A stretch of 64,000 nucleotides of DNA from Arcuatula senhousia (GCA_963971305.1 OZ020308.1:26689275-26753274), one strand, 5' to 3'; positions 24,301 through 36,600 are shown, counted from the stretch's first letter. Notes: generated by a model not told the origin, from the letters alone. Made by a program: numbers and translations.

Positions 24301-24839
24301 TTTAAACATTTGTGTGCCAAATATCCAAGTACATGTAATATAAACACTTATATCTGTCTATTTTAAAAAATGGTGTAAAAACAAATGATATGACAAATGC
24401 TGATAGCATATAACTGTGGTTTTAATTATTCAAGGCACTATACTACACAATTTAATATTTTCAACAAAAAGGTTCTCTCGACCTGTTGCGGATATTACTG
24501 TCAGTACTTTCTTTAGTTACATTGAAATGTATTTTTGTTTAAGCCAAGAACATTTAACTTTATATAGTTTGTTTCTTAATCACCTGATTCTAAATTTACA
24601 TAAAAATTACCTTGTTTGTGGAACTCTTAGGGCTTCAATAAAGTCGTACTGCTTGTCATCAAAGTAAGGCGCTAAACCAAGGCCACCTTTATCTCTACAG
24701 TACTTGTCTGCCTGAAATGTGGTGACATTTGTTGGGGCACTGTCGAACCAAAAACACATGTGTCTGTACTGCCCGTCTAAAGAAGATATCCATTCTAAAC
24801 AAGATTCATGGCTAGATTGCTTTAGAACTATACTCAAAC
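21178..24839 (-). CDS. Gene 1: double C-type-lectin-domain, single-pass membrane protein
   Basis: Exons on -: 24839 (or 24827)-24611, 24203-23956, 23684-23474, 22393-21984 and 21344-21178, with intron phases 2-1-2-1 and an open phase-1 5' end. These exons sum to 1265 nt, and the frame closes with a 40- or 43-nt signal exon like those of gene 2. CTLD1 has the long-form extra Cys pair (SCLEW, RHMCFWF), KYCRDKGG, WTHLDG, QPNGG in the EPN/QPD position, then CATINED, KDC and MICYR; the WND site reads TQD. CTLD2 has NCYNW, EHCYW, NCRNHGG, IWIGTHGG, KCLAF, RC and VVCYK, without an EPN-type motif. Next come a Thr/Ser-rich stalk, LSVNPKQTN, YEDRPTAKA, a glycine-rich membrane helix and a basic tail ending RKEKK. 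It is probably a type I surface receptor. The signal exon was not found. The frame opens upstream only at TTG (24858), which is not accepted as a start. Confidence 0.85.
21984..22393 (-). CDS. Gene 1 exon 5: second half of CTLD2 and stalk
   Basis: Acceptor gatag|, donor GAACG|gtttgc, phase 1. It contains IWIGTHGGNSSRNNWSGDP, EKCLAF, VVCYK, then about 60 Thr/Ser/Val-rich stalk residues and MVKELSVNPKQTN. Confidence 0.85.
23140..23330 (-). mobile_element. Solo Penelope-like 3' tail in gene 1 intron 4
   Basis: 'gtcaaaagtccgaaaggacaacgacaaaac', 'taaacacgaatgagaacagca' and 'gtgttccggagtagtaagcag' match the tail at 13573 and, inverted, 52190-52433. It lies between exons 4 and 5. Confidence 0.65.
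23474..23684 (-). CDS. Gene 1 exon 4: first half of CTLD2
   Basis: Acceptor attgcag|, donor TTAAG|gtacta. 211 nt, the same length as in gene 2. It encodes DSTNCYNWTSP, REHCYWV, DAMRNCRNHGG and APLIDSLQ. Confidence 0.85.
23956..24203 (-). CDS. Gene 1 exon 3: second half of CTLD1
   Basis: Acceptor acgaag|, donor TCTAG|gtttgt. It starts RRYIYIGVMDVG, carries VWTHLDGT, NQPNGG, QNCATINED and DKDC, and ends MICYRNIL. Confidence 0.85.
24611..24839 (-). CDS. Gene 1 exon 2: first half of CTLD1
   Basis: The acceptor is tcattgtag| at 24840 or gagtatag| at 24828; both are phase 1. The donor is ACAAG|gtaatt, phase 2. It contains CLEWISSLDGQYRHMCFWF and KYCRDKGG. The left end of a Helitron-like element starts only about 16 bp upstream of the acceptor. 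Confidence 0.8.
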
Positions 24840-24855
24840 CTACAATGAATACAAA

Positions 24856-26203
24856 CAAGAGGCTCCCAGGAGCCTGAATCGCTCACCTGGTCTTAATGTC
24901 AACCCTTTGAAGACTTTTGTATAGCTAAATGAGCTGAATGTTTAAGCAATAAAAAGCTTTTCTCTATCTGCAATAGTTTTCATTCCAAAGCAAAAAACAC
25001 TATTTTTCACCTTTAAAGGGCCATAACCCCTTAAAGGGGTCATCTGACAACTTCGACCCTAAAAAGACTTTTGTAGAGCTAATTAAGCTGAACATTTAAG
25101 CAAGCAACATCTTTTCTCTATCTGCAAAAGTTTTCTTTCTTTAGGCCAAAAACACCTTTTTTTTGCCTTTAAGGGGCCGTAACCACTATAAGGGGTCATC
25201 TGGCAACTTTGACCCTATGGAAACTTTTGTAGAGCTAAATGGGCTGAACATTTAAGCAAGCAACAACTTTTCTCTATCTGCAATAGTTTTCATTCCATAG
25301 GCCAAAAACACTATTTTTTGCCTTTAAGGGGCTGTAACCCCTATAAGGGGTCATCTGACAACTTCGACCATATGAAGACTTGTGTAGAGCTAAATGAGCT
25401 GAACATTTAAGCAAGCAACAGCTTTTCTCTATCTGCAATAGTTTTCATTCTATAGGCCAAAAACACTATTTTTTGCCTTTAAGGGGCCGTAATCCCTATA
25501 AGGGGTCATCTGACAACTTCGACCCTATGGAGGCTATTGTAGAGCTAAAGGAGCTGAACATTTAAGCAAGCTACAGCTTTTCTCTATCTGCAATAGTTTT
25601 CATTCTACAGGCCAAAAACTCTGTTTTTTGCCTTTAAGGGGCCATAACCCCTATAAGGGGTCATCTGACAACTTTGACCTTATGGAGACTTTTGTAGAGC
25701 TAAATGAGCTGAACATTTAAGCAAGCAACATCTTCTCTCTATCTGCAATAGTTTTCATTCCATAGGCCAAAAACATGAGAAAATGCTATTTTTCACCTTT
25801 AAGGGGCCGTAACTCCCATAAGGGGTCATCTGACAACTTCGACTCAATGAAGACTTTTGTAGAGCTTTTGATGCTGAAGCAGTAGCGTGGCATCAGATTT
25901 CATCTATCTCTTATACTTTTTGATTTACAAGCCAAAAACAGTAGTCTGACCCCCCTGGTCTATTTTTAGCAACGGCGGCCATGTTTTTTGACGGATCAAA
26001 ATACCGAACACAATTTTTGTGCAGGACACCCTAAGGATCAATCATATCAAGTTTGAAGAAATTCTGTTCAGCAGTTTCAGAGAAGAAGATTTTTTAAAAA
26101 TTGTTAACGGACGACGACGACGACGACAACGACGACGCGGACGACGACGGACGCCAAGTGATGGTAATAGCTCACATGGACCTTCGGTCCAGGTGAGCTA
26201 AAA
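24856..26203 (+). mobile_element. Helitron-like tandem-core element, copy B (both ends present)
   Basis: The left end CAAGAGGCTCCCAGGAGCCT starts at 24856 and includes the palindrome GGCTCCCAGGAGCC. Core repeats of about 155 bp follow, anchored by 'catctgacaactt' near 25041, 25199, 25354, 25510, 25667 and 25829. Then come the conserved 'ctatttttagcaacggcggccatg' block, a CGACGACGA microsatellite and the right-end hairpin AGCTCACATGGACC-TTC-GGTCCAGGTGAGCT at 26170-26200. No protein. The non-autonomous Helitron/Helentron ('pearl'-like) assignment rests on structure. Confidence 0.8.
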
Positions 26204-26455
26204 ATTACTTTTTCTTGATCGTAAAAAACACAACCCATTTGTAAAATGCTCAACCAAAACCACATTTACGTGTCACTGAAGTCTTCCAGGTCAGTTTACC
26301 AGGTGTATGTCTACGGTTTCGTTAACATTGACGTGAACATAATTTCATTCTAATTAAAAATATTCGCTTAGTTGCAAATCATTTCAAAAACTTTTTATCA
26401 GTAGTAATTTTATCGTAAAGTATTTTTGTATTAGAACAAAAATCAAGATAGATCA
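26204..26455. other. Short AT-rich gap
   Basis: Nothing beyond AT-rich sequence was seen between the Helitron-like element and the RTE-like relic. Confidence 0.4.
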
Positions 26456-26459
26456 CATT

Positions 26460-27800
26460 TGTATCTCCAGAAAGTTCAAGAAAAGCCTTCAGGATAAACG
26501 AATTAGGAGAGGCACAGATGCAGAATCAGATCACCGCCTATTGGTCGCAAACATCAAATTAAAACTGAGAAAGTTGGATAATAAACGACAAACAATAAAA
26601 CGGTAAAATATAGCAAAACTGCGAAATAAAGACAAATAGATTTACAACTTTTGAATAAGAAACAGATTCCCCATTCTATATGACAAAGACCAATAACAAA
26701 GGTCAACATAGGAATATTTGAAAGAGATTAAAAGAATGGTAGCATCAGCATGAGAAACATCAGTTGTGAAAAGGAATAGGGAACATCGAGAATGGTTACC
26801 ACCCAAGAGACTAGCAAATTAATAATGAAAACAATTGAAAAATGATCTGAATAACAGCAAGAGATGAGCAGCCAAACAAAAAAAAATCAAAAAGTTTCTC
26901 GGAAGCTGATGAAAAAAAAAAAAAAAAAAAAACAGTGTAAGAAAAGATAAGAGGGAGTTTGCTTCAAAGATGGCACAAAAGTAAAACAAGAAACCAGGCA
27001 TCTATGTAAAAATATTGAGTTGCTTACATATAAGTTCACAGAGTGCAAACAAGCAATAACATCAAAGAACGGAAACATTTTAGAATATCAGATAAGCAAA
27101 TATAAAGATGGGTTAGCATTTAACCGGAGTTCTGAACCGACACCATGCACCAGCATATCGGGCAAATGACATCCGACTTAACAGTTGCAACAGACAATCG
27201 GAAGCGAAAATCTGTATAAGAGCGATTAAGGTCACTGGGCCCATATACCATATAGCCACAGAAGCCCTGAAAGGTGATATGAAAACATCAACGCAGAAAT
27301 TTAACAACTTGATAAGCAAACTTTTGAAAGGGGAACTTTTACCAAAAGATTGAAGATATGGACAACCTGTAGAGCGACTAAAGAAAGGGACCTTAGCTTA
27401 TGCGACAACAGCAGTGGGAAAATGCTTCTGTCTCTACCTGGAAAAGTCTTAAACAGGATGCTTTTTAGAACGAATGAACAAAACTGTAAACAAAAAGCTA
27501 CGAGACAATCAGATAGAATTCCATCAGAATAGATCATGTGCTGACCAGATAGCAAACCCTGCGAATTATAATCGAACAATCAATGGAATTTAATACATCT
27601 CTATGCAGTTTTCATTGATTTCAAGAAGGCCTTTGAAAGGCTTGACAGACATGTACTTTGGCAAATTATGTCATTATGGAATACAAGAGCAACAGGGGAA
27701 CATCAAGACATTAGTAAGCTTGGTGTCTCCTTCCCTTTTCTCCAGTCGACTGGATAATGAAACAAACCACAACCAAATGTAGAAAAGTCATATCTTGAAA
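26460..27800 (+). mobile_element. RTE-like LINE relic
   Basis: The + strand starts with an endonuclease end (RGTDAESDHRLLVANIKLKL). It continues through connector text (EALKGDM near 27262, LLKGELLPKD) to RT pieces: VGKCFCLYL, KLRDNQIEFHQNRSCADQIA near 27495, a degraded F-x-K-A-F palm and DWIMKQT near 27752. An A-run lies near 26908. It is broken by many stops and shifts. SDHRLLVA followed by DQIA and DWIMK-type motifs is typical of RTE-clade elements. Confidence 0.7.
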
Positions 27801-28486
27801 AGCAGGATGGTGACCAAAAGTTTTATACGTGTATCTCAAAATAGAGCGTCCATATGGCTTTTTGTTTTTGAAATAGCACCAGTATAAACAATATCATTAA
27901 AAACTAGTCCTTTATGAAATGTTCATTGATAGAATGTTCGAGTTTCGTAAGTCTTAAAAAGAAAAAAAAACACAACATTAGCCTCTTATTGGGGTATGTG
28001 GGCGATTTTAAGCAACCTGAACTACACAATACATGTATATATGTACTTTAATGAAACCCCTCAAAACTCTTATAAAGAAGAAAAGAAGTATCCATAACAC
28101 ATTCAAATATCGAACGACCGGAAAAGCAGCTTATATTCATGAGACGGATAAAAATGGAAACAAACGAACAACATTACTACAATACACACAGGAACAACTA
28201 AATTGCAACAGATAACGCGAACTCAAGTTGAAACAAAAGTTAACTCTTGATCGAGAAGTGTAAGCTGTTTGTACTACATGTTATTCGCGTTGCGAACGGT
28301 CAATTCCGCATGTCGAATCCAGCATAAGAGTAAAAAAACACGACACTATAAAGTAGCATTTGTACTCATCTATACTTGTTTGAAAATGAAAATCCAATAT
28401 TTGTCAACAGGCACATGTCTTCCATAATAATATTAATACGCTTAAGTGAAGACAACAATCACAAAGAAACATAACCATAAGTAATA
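27801..28486. other. Gap; possible decayed Penelope-like tail
   Basis: 28110-28260 has 'ggaaacaaacgaacaacatt' and 'gcgaactcaagttgaaacaaaagttaactcttg', weakly like the Penelope-like 3' tails. Otherwise AT-rich with no gene. Confidence 0.35.
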
Positions 28487-29245
28487 CAAATGACAACAAA
28501 GTTCCAGACAATAAATTTTGCTACGCCTGACGCGCGTTTCGTCTATTCAAGACTCATCAGAGGCGCTCTACCAAAAATATTGAAAATGCCAAACACTATA
28601 TGAATATGAAGAGCATAGAAAAATAAAACCAAAATACCAAACTGGGGAACCAAATTATTACTAAGATAATCAACCTATGTCTGGGATAGGAAGAACCTTA
28701 AGGTTTAGACAATTTTGAAATTTAGACGGATAATTTAAAGCTTTGATGTTTTCTCTAACTCAAAAGTGTTGGTGCCGGAGCAGGCTAACCTCGGGGAATT
28801 AAAACTCCACCAGCAGTGCTAACCTTCACGTGTGTTCGAAATACAAATGACAACAAAGTTCCAGACAATAAATTTTGCTACGCCTGACGCGCGTTTCGTC
28901 TATTCAAGACTCATCAGAGGCGCTCTACCAAAAATATTGAAAATGCCAAACACTATATGAATATGAAGAGCATAGAAAAATAAAACCAAAATACCAAACT
29001 GGGGACCAAATTATTACTAAGATAATCAACCTATGTCTGGGGTAGGAAGAACCTTAGGGTTTAGACAATTATGAAATTTAGACGAATAATTTAAAGCTTT
29101 GATGTTTTCTCCAACTCAAAAGTGTTGGTGCCGGAGCAGGCTAACCTCGGGGAATTAAAACTCCACCAGCAGTGCTAACCTTCACGTGTGTTCGAAATAC
29201 AAATGACAACAAAGTTCCAGACAATAAATTTTGCTACGCCTTCAT
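28487..29245 (+). repeat. Tandem repeat, 357-bp unit, 2.1 copies
   Basis: Units begin with 'acaaatgacaacaaagttcc' at about 28487, 28844 and 29201 (partial). The first two are nearly identical across the whole unit, including 'cgcctgacgcgcgtttcgtc', 'gaggcgctctacc' and a unit end with CCTCGGGGAATT and CCACCAGCAGTGCTAACC. A diverged single copy lies at 8035. No ORF. Confidence 0.9.
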
Positions 29246-30640
29246 ATAAATCTTTTTGTTTAAAGATTTTCAAGACCAAAGATTCATGTATATATTATAA
29301 ATGCACCCTTCTTTATCATACTAATAGCTGTTTGTTAAAGCAAACATTTTCACGTTGATGGATAGAAAATTTCCATTATGAATTAACGCTTAAAAATTTT
29401 CAATTTTCAATCAAGATCGTACAACGAGCCACTTCCTATACAGCAGTGAAAAACGTCGGGAATAGCTTTTTCAGTAATGTGTTTTAAATCAATTCTGGTT
29501 GAACTGGCTTTTGATTCCATGTCGCAAAGAGAACTTGAAATATTACAATAAAACAATGACAAAAGCATTTTCTTTGTTTATTCATTTACTTTCGTCTACA
29601 TTTAAATGTTAGAATATATATATATATATATGATCAATATTTATTAAAAATTCAAAGTTGTCACTTGGCTTTTCTTCCTCCTTCTTTTCCTGTAACTCAA
29701 CACAAAAAAATGTTTCATCTTTCTTTCTGATTTATCAAACTAAATGCTTTAAAGGTTAGATTTTATATTGATGTCAATTTCATAATTTTAGTATATAGAG
29801 TTTCTAGATCCAATTTCTAAAAAAAGGTTAGATTTGAGAAACAAAATACGATATTTTAATAAAAACTTTCTAAAAACTGGATATAATTATTAATTCCCCT
29901 GATAGTTTACCTTCTTTTTGTAATTACCAAATGCTAAGTATGACAGGCAATTTATTTGCGCGGTAAAATAAGTGTGACTCATTGATTACAATCTAAGAGG
30001 AATTTTAAAAGTCTTTAAGGTTAATGCAGACAGGTGTCACATGACTTTTGTACCTTTAAAAATGCAAAATTTAAGACCAGTGTCTATAAAGTCAATCAAT
30101 TGTTTTTTGAATAGCGCAATTTTTGACAAAAACAAGTGAGATAACTCACTTCAAAATTACCCTAAATTTACAATGGAATTGAATAGAAGACAAATATCTA
30201 AGCTGGTGACCCCCTGTTTTCTATGTTTTATTTTAATATATAGGTAAAAATATAACTTTTGACAAAATAAAAACAAGATCCTAATGTAAAGAATTTTTCT
30301 GAGACATGATTTTATGCCTTAAATTTGGCCTTTCCTATATAATCTATTGTAATTCAGGCATACTTTAACCACTTAATATGAGGCAGGCAAAACCTGTTAC
30401 GCTCCCGAAGTTTCAATTAATTTTTTTTTTTTGGGGTCCGAAAATAAAAACAAACTAGCTTTTCTTGTGGGTTACGTGAGCGTTTAATGACGTCTAAAAT
30501 TTTCAAAGATAAAAACGTTAATAAGACGTCGAAAGTTCGGGAAACCAAGCGCGTGCTATACCGGACGTTGAAGGAAAATTCAGCTCATAGTACAACTAAA
30601 ATATTGACATTTCTACCATTATCGCTCCCTTTGGGAGCGT
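29246..30640. other. AT-rich gap with a (TA)n run
   Basis: A TA run lies at 29613-29631. Poly-T lies at 30420-30432. No gene, TIR or internal repeat could be supported. Confidence 0.4.
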
Positions 30641-31790
30641 ATTAGCTCACCTGGACCGAAGAGGTCCAGATGAGCTATTCACTTGGCGTCCGTCGTCGTC
30701 GTCGTCCGTTAACGATTCTTCAAAAATCTTCTTCTCTGAAACTACTGCAGAATTCAATGAAACTTGGTATGATTGATCCTTAGGGTGTCCTGCACCAAAC
30801 TTGTGTTTCGATTATTGATCCGTTACAAAACATGGCCACCGTTACTAAAAATAGACCAGGGGGTCAGACTACTGTTTTTGGCTTGAAAATCAAAAGTATA
30901 AGAGATAGATGAAATCTGATGCCACGCTACTGCTTCAGCATCAAAAGCTCTACAAAAGTCTCCATTGAGTCGAAGTTCTCAGATGACCCCTTATAGGAGT
31001 TATGGCCCCTTAAAGGTGAAAAATAGCAGTTTTTGGCTGCTTAAATGAAAACTATTACAGATAAAGAAAAGCTGTTGCTTGCTTAAATGTTCAGCTCATT
31101 AACCTCTACAAAAGTCTCCATAGGGTCCAAGTTGTCAGATGACCCCTTATAGGGGTAACAGCCCCTTAAAGGCAAAAAATAGTGTTTTGACCTATAGAAT
31201 GAAAACTTTTGCAGATAGAGAAAAGCTGTTGCTTGCTTCAATGTTCAGCTCATTTAGCTCTACAAAAGTCTTCATTGGGTCAAAGTTGTCAGGTGACCCC
31301 TTATAGGGGTAAAAGCCCCTTAAAGGCGAAAAATAGTGTTTTTGGCCTTTAGAATGAAAACTGTTGCGGATAGAGAAAAGCTGTTGCTTGCTCCAATGTT
31401 CAGCTCATTTAGCTCAACAAAAGCATTTATAGGGTTGAAGTTTTCAGATGACCCCTTATAGGGATTGCAGCCCCTAAATTAACATCTTTTCATGTTTTTT
31501 GGCTTATATAATGTTAACTATAGCAGAAAAAGAAAATTGGTTGCTTGCTTTAATGTTCAGTTCATTAAGCTCTCAATAAAGGTCTCTATAAAGTCAGAGT
31601 TGTCAGACGGCCCTTAAAATAACATGTTTCACATTTTTGGCCTACAGAATGAAAACTATTGCTGAAAGAGAAAAGGCTGTTTCTTGCTTAAATGTTCAGT
31701 TTATTTAGCTTTACAAAGTTCTTCATAGGGTTGACATCAAGACCAGGTGAGCGATTCAGGCTCCTGGGGGCCCCTTGTATTGCATAAACG
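30640..31790 (-). mobile_element. Helitron-like tandem-core element, copy C
   Basis: The inverted right-end hairpin AGCTCACCTGGACCGAAGAGGTCCAGATGAGCT lies at about 30645-30677, followed by GTCGTCGTCGTC. Then come the conserved block and core repeats anchored near 30975, 31132, 31287 and 31440. The inverted left end (GACCAGGTGAGCGATTCAGG, then CTCCTGG) lies near 31740. It is in the intergenic stretch between gene 1 and gene 2. Confidence 0.75.
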
Positions 31791-33480
31791 AGCATGGTGA
31801 CCTATCCTTATTTTTATTTTAAATAAAGGATATTAATAACATGTTTTCTTTTAGATCATAAAATCAAATGTTTAATGACAGAATTTTTTTCAGTATTGGT
31901 GTCTACTAAAATCACATTTTTTCGTCCTGAATTTTTTAATGTCATTTAGGCCAAAATGGAATAAAAGAAAACTTTGAATATCAATTTGTTACCATAAAAA
32001 TTTGCCTTAAACTTGATTTATTTCGCTCAAAATTATTCGACCATATTAATTGATTATTTGTTTACATTCGTGACGACATATATTATTTAGTGTATTTAGT
32101 ACGGCCATCGATTGGGATCTCGGATGTTTTGTTCCTGAAGACTTTAATATGGTGCCAAATTGTGAACTAATCTAAATCATCTTCATTTATTATATACGAG
32201 CCTTAAATGTCATTTTCTTTGCTTGGCGACTTAGGCGTTTTCGTCACCGAAAAATTTCTACAGACTAAAACCTCGACTATAAAGTGTATTGGGTGCGATT
32301 TTTTAAAGCAAAAGCAAAGTTTATAAACAAAATTAAAAACAGTGTGCATGCTTAAGGAGGGATTTAGCTCATGAATATGAATTATTGTAAAGCTATACAA
32401 ATATTATTAATTAAGTGATTATTGTTTTTCGATTTTAAGATTTAATTTACTACCATAGCCGTATGTTGTTCGTATGTTTAAAATTACACAAAACAAGTTG
32501 TCTGTTGACCTTTTTTGTTAGTGAAAAATATTTTTTCGTAGACAATATCACTTTAAACATGAAAACATGATGAAACAGATAAAGTGAAAACTAAACGAAG
32601 CTATAATATTACGATTTCTAGGTTGGAACATAGGATTTCTCAAAAATGCTCACTTAAATCTATAACCTAAGCATTAAAAACAACATGTAAATTAAACAGG
32701 GACTCAAAAGGATACCTTGCGTCTTTGTGGACTTTTTATTAGTTAAAAACATTAAGTCAAATTATCTCCCTAAATAATATTGGAATGCAAAGAAAATTCT
32801 CTATACACATCTTCATATGATGTTCTTCCTTCAAGTAAAGTTTCATAAAAATCTTACAAGCGGTTTAGGACTTGCGCTTACGATGTCTCTCATTGAACAC
32901 TACATTTTACTTTTAAACATGTTTATTAATCCTAGATAGGAAAACATGATTAATTATTGTATGAATCCCTTTCCAGATTGCAAAGTGGCCTTTGTAGCAG
33001 CCCCCTTTGAGGCGGCTCTTATTGGACTCTACAAAGGGTACGGCTGAGAGTATTGCGCTCTCCGTAAACAAGATCCCCGTTTTGAGATGTTTCATGGTTT
33101 TTGAGATGTTTATATTTAAAAAGTCTAAATCTAATTATCTTCCTTGAATGATGTCCGAAAGCAATGAAAATTGTTTAAGTCCACTTCAACTGTAAATTAA
33201 AAAAAAATCAATTATCTCCCATGGATGATATCCGAAAGCAATGATAATGTCTCATGCACGTGCATATCGCAATATGCTTTACAACCTTCCTGTAAAATTT
33301 CATCAAAATCCATCAAGCAGATTTGGAGGAATATTAATCGCACTTTTGAGGTATGTGGACAAACGAACAGACGATGATTCCTATATACCCCAACTTTGTT
33401 GGCGGGGGTGGAAAAGAATAATCGTATTATATTTTATTGCTTTTTAGAATAAAACAACAGTTACATGTTGATAAAGTATG
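31791..33480. other. Gap with part of another tandem-core element
   Basis: 'tatctcccatggatgatatccgaaagcaatga' near 33209 repeats 'tatcttccttgaatgatgtccgaaagcaatga' near 33136. An end-like 'ggacaaacgaacagacgatgattcctatata' follows near 33358 and 'ttggcgggggtgga' near 33401. 32940-33080 matches the 'ctctcc' repeat of 14400. No gene. Confidence 0.45.
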
Positions 33481-33496
33481 GGGAAAATATTTTTTG

Positions 33497-33651
33497 TCAA
33501 GTTTGACTCTTTGAAAATATTTTGTCGATTTTTTGGCAATCAAGAAATACAATGAACACCAAAACTCCTACAAGGATTCCTACACCAACTCCGCCAATGG
33601 CTATAGCTGATGGTCTATCTTCATAAACACTGATTTTGGAAAGCTTGTAGG
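33497..33651 (-). CDS. Gene 2 last exon: juxtamembrane, membrane helix, tail
   Basis: Acceptor gttgtag|. Encodes AYKLSKISVYEDRPSAIA, the helix GGVGVGILVGVLVFIVFL and tail DCQKIDKIFSKSQT; stop TGA at 33499-33497. Confidence 0.85.
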
Positions 33652-36600
33652 CTACAACAAACAAAATAGTGAATCGATGTATGTAGTTTATGTATAAAAA
33701 GTAACTTGATATAAAAGGTCAATAACTAAGGTACTGGCTAATATTTTCTATATTGCATGCACTTGATTTTAGTTTTAATAACGTTGTAACGATGATAATG
33801 TTATCACAGATAGTTAGTTCGAATTCCAAGGACAACGTACTTAGCGTGTGCTGACCAATCAGGACTTTAAATGGTAAATCAGTATACTACATCAGATGCT
33901 CCTTAATGAGTTTAGTTTTGTGTGTTTATTTAAAGTGTTTCTGTCAAACAGTTTTCGGTCTTATTGGAAAATGTTTTTTTTATAAAAGTATGCAATAAGC
34001 AAAACTACATGATGTGAATTAGTTTACAAGTTTTTAAAATTCATGGAGCAGAAGCGTTAAGTTGTATCTTTAATCAGAAAATATGGAAAAAAGCTTTTCT
34101 TGAAGCTTTTCTGTTGTTTTTAAATTGACTAATCTGTATTTGTAATTAGTTTTTGTACCGTTTGTGTCTTTTGGGTTAATAGTCAGATCCATCTTTATTT
34201 CCTCTGCAGATACAGGTTTTACGGTACCTGTACCTAAACCTGCATTACCGGAAGTCGGGACCACTGGACAAAGAGTTGCGTCTGTTGACGTCATATCAGA
34301 TCCTGTGGTGGCGGTTGATGGTAACGTGTACAATTTTGCAGCTTTGTAGCAAAGCACAGAGACAGCGTTATTGTTAGAATCACAATTATGCCAAACATAA
34401 TTTCCACCAGCTGAATATGCCAAACATTTCTCTCCTGACGGATTACTCATCCCAGATAATAAATAGAAAGGGTCGCCATTCCAGTTTTCTTTTGTTCCCC
34501 CGCTACCATGAGTTCCGATCCAAATAGACGCAGTAGGTTCTTTGCTGTAAAATAGAAACAAGAATTTGGGTTTATATTTTCATACTTACTGATTATTAGA
34601 CCAAGGTTATAAGACAATACATCTCATACGATGCCACTGGTAGAAAAATTCAAAATTAAGTTGAAGGTATTGGTTAGTGATTGTCTTGATTAGTGTTTTG
34701 CTGGTTATTGTACTTAGATGATCACCTACATATCACAATTATAATATCTTCACAACCGTGTTGTGTTTAATGTTGAAACCAACGGACCATAAAATCCCAA
34801 TGAAAAAGGGAGGTGTGGCGCGCCATAAAACCTGGTTTAACCCACAATTTCTTTTGAAATATTTGTAAACAAGTCAGAACCAGTGCGATCGTTAATTTCT
34901 CTGGTATGTCTTCCATGGTTTGCCTTTTCTCTTGTGCATTTGAGATTGATCCATGCATGCTACTGCAAGTTTGGTATTACCTTTATTCATTAACTTTATA
35001 CCTAAATAAATTATAAAAAAAGTTTCCGTCTTGTTAAAAAACATTAAAAAACTTTTTTTTTATTTTGACAAAACAGTTGGTATACCTGACTATGCACTAT
35101 TGTGCCTTTAACGTTAATAATTTTATTGCTACAAAATGTCGGCATTTTCTCGTTGCTTTCTTCACAAAATCATTGTCTCGTCATTTTTGTTTTATTTTGT
35201 ATGTAGTTTGGTGAGTTGTTTAAAAGAAAATCCTAAGGTAAAATATTATTCTGTTTGTCAAGTAAGGATGTATGATACCTTAGATACACCGCCATCACTG
35301 TATTTTCAAGAAAAGATTTTTGCAAAGTATCAATTAGTGGTGCTATGCTTCCGCCACCATTCAGACAGTTCTGCATGGCATCAGCCACCTTGTGAGATGC
35401 AGACCCTGGTCGTTTGGTTGATACCCAATAGCAGTGTTCTCTGAAAACAGCATCATTTGGGGATGACCAACTGTGACAATTCGTTAACTCTGAAGAAAGA
35501 AAAATGAGTTCTTTGTGCTTATTATAGATCGGTTGTTTTGTGTGGATTCAATGTTATGTAATGAGGTTTTTCCTGTTTTTGTTTGTGTTAACTGATTTGT
35601 TTTCAGCCTTACAACGTGCGTATGCCCTAGTTGTAGTTCTTTGTTTCCAATGTAAAAATAAATATTTGTTAGCATTCGTGTTACGAATCCAATTGCGAAG
35701 AGATGTAGGGAAAGTATTAATATGACTCCTGAGATTTTCATGTTATATCAACAAATTCAACATTCAATTTTTGTTACATGTAGTTCAATTTTAAACCAGG
35801 TTTCATTGAAACGTTCAGCTCAGACTTTAACCAGTATGTGGACAGTATGGCACATATTCCATATTCTTTCGTATTTAACATTATTTCAGAGTTTGGCTTT
35901 AGTGCCGTGTGGAGGTCGTAGAAAGCTTCCCCGTGCTTCAGTTGTATGCTCTTATATATTTTCGAGTACTGGAATATGTGTTGGAAAGACACAGTTTACA
36001 TATTTCCAAAATTTGACAACGTTTGGCTTTTTCTTTAAAAAATGATAAATTTATTTTTTTGGTCATTGTTGTAATATTTTTTGGCTTCTGTTTTTGTTTT
36101 ATCAAATCTTATATACTACCGGTTTTCCAAAGTTTTTACTCCTAGCGTGTCTGATAAAGGTTAATCCAGAAAAGCGCTTCACACGCAGCGAAATTTTGCA
36201 TTGTACATTTATCAAAATCATATCAATATGTGGATCGTGTCTTTCTGGCACATATTCCATATTCTTTCGTATTTAATAGTATGTGGTTCAAAATTGGGCT
36301 TTTTTTTATTTTGAATGTTGGATCTAAAACCAACTTGACGCAGGTGTATAACCTTGCTATTAAAATAAGTCGTCTACAGTTACCTAAATTTAACGTTTTA
36401 TTGGTTTATGTAACATCTTAAAACGAGTGGAAGTCAAAGTCTTTTTTCGTTTTTCTAGTTTTGTGTAATTTTTACTAAAGGCTGATTTTTTTTACTGATG
36501 TCCACAAGTCACGAACAGCAGGAAAAATGTCCCTTTATAACGCGTCTTAACCGAAAATGAATTTGACAGATAAAACGTGAAATTCAGAAAAAAACAAAAT

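Noticed and set aside
24607..24858. Gene 1 starting at 24858 with peptide FVFIVGLSIVL as a signal peptide
   Set aside because: The first codon is TTG, not ATG, and a good in-phase acceptor lies inside the frame. An upstream signal exon, as in gene 2, is more likely.
26819..27579. Several - strand frames of 60-92 residues with Phe/Leu-rich sequence
   Set aside because: They are antisense shadows of the RTE-like relic, partly translated poly-A.
33241..33447. 68-residue frame on +
   Set aside because: It lies over a repeat-element tail (ACAAACGAACAGACGATG, GGCGGGGGTGG) and lacks similarity to anything recognisable.
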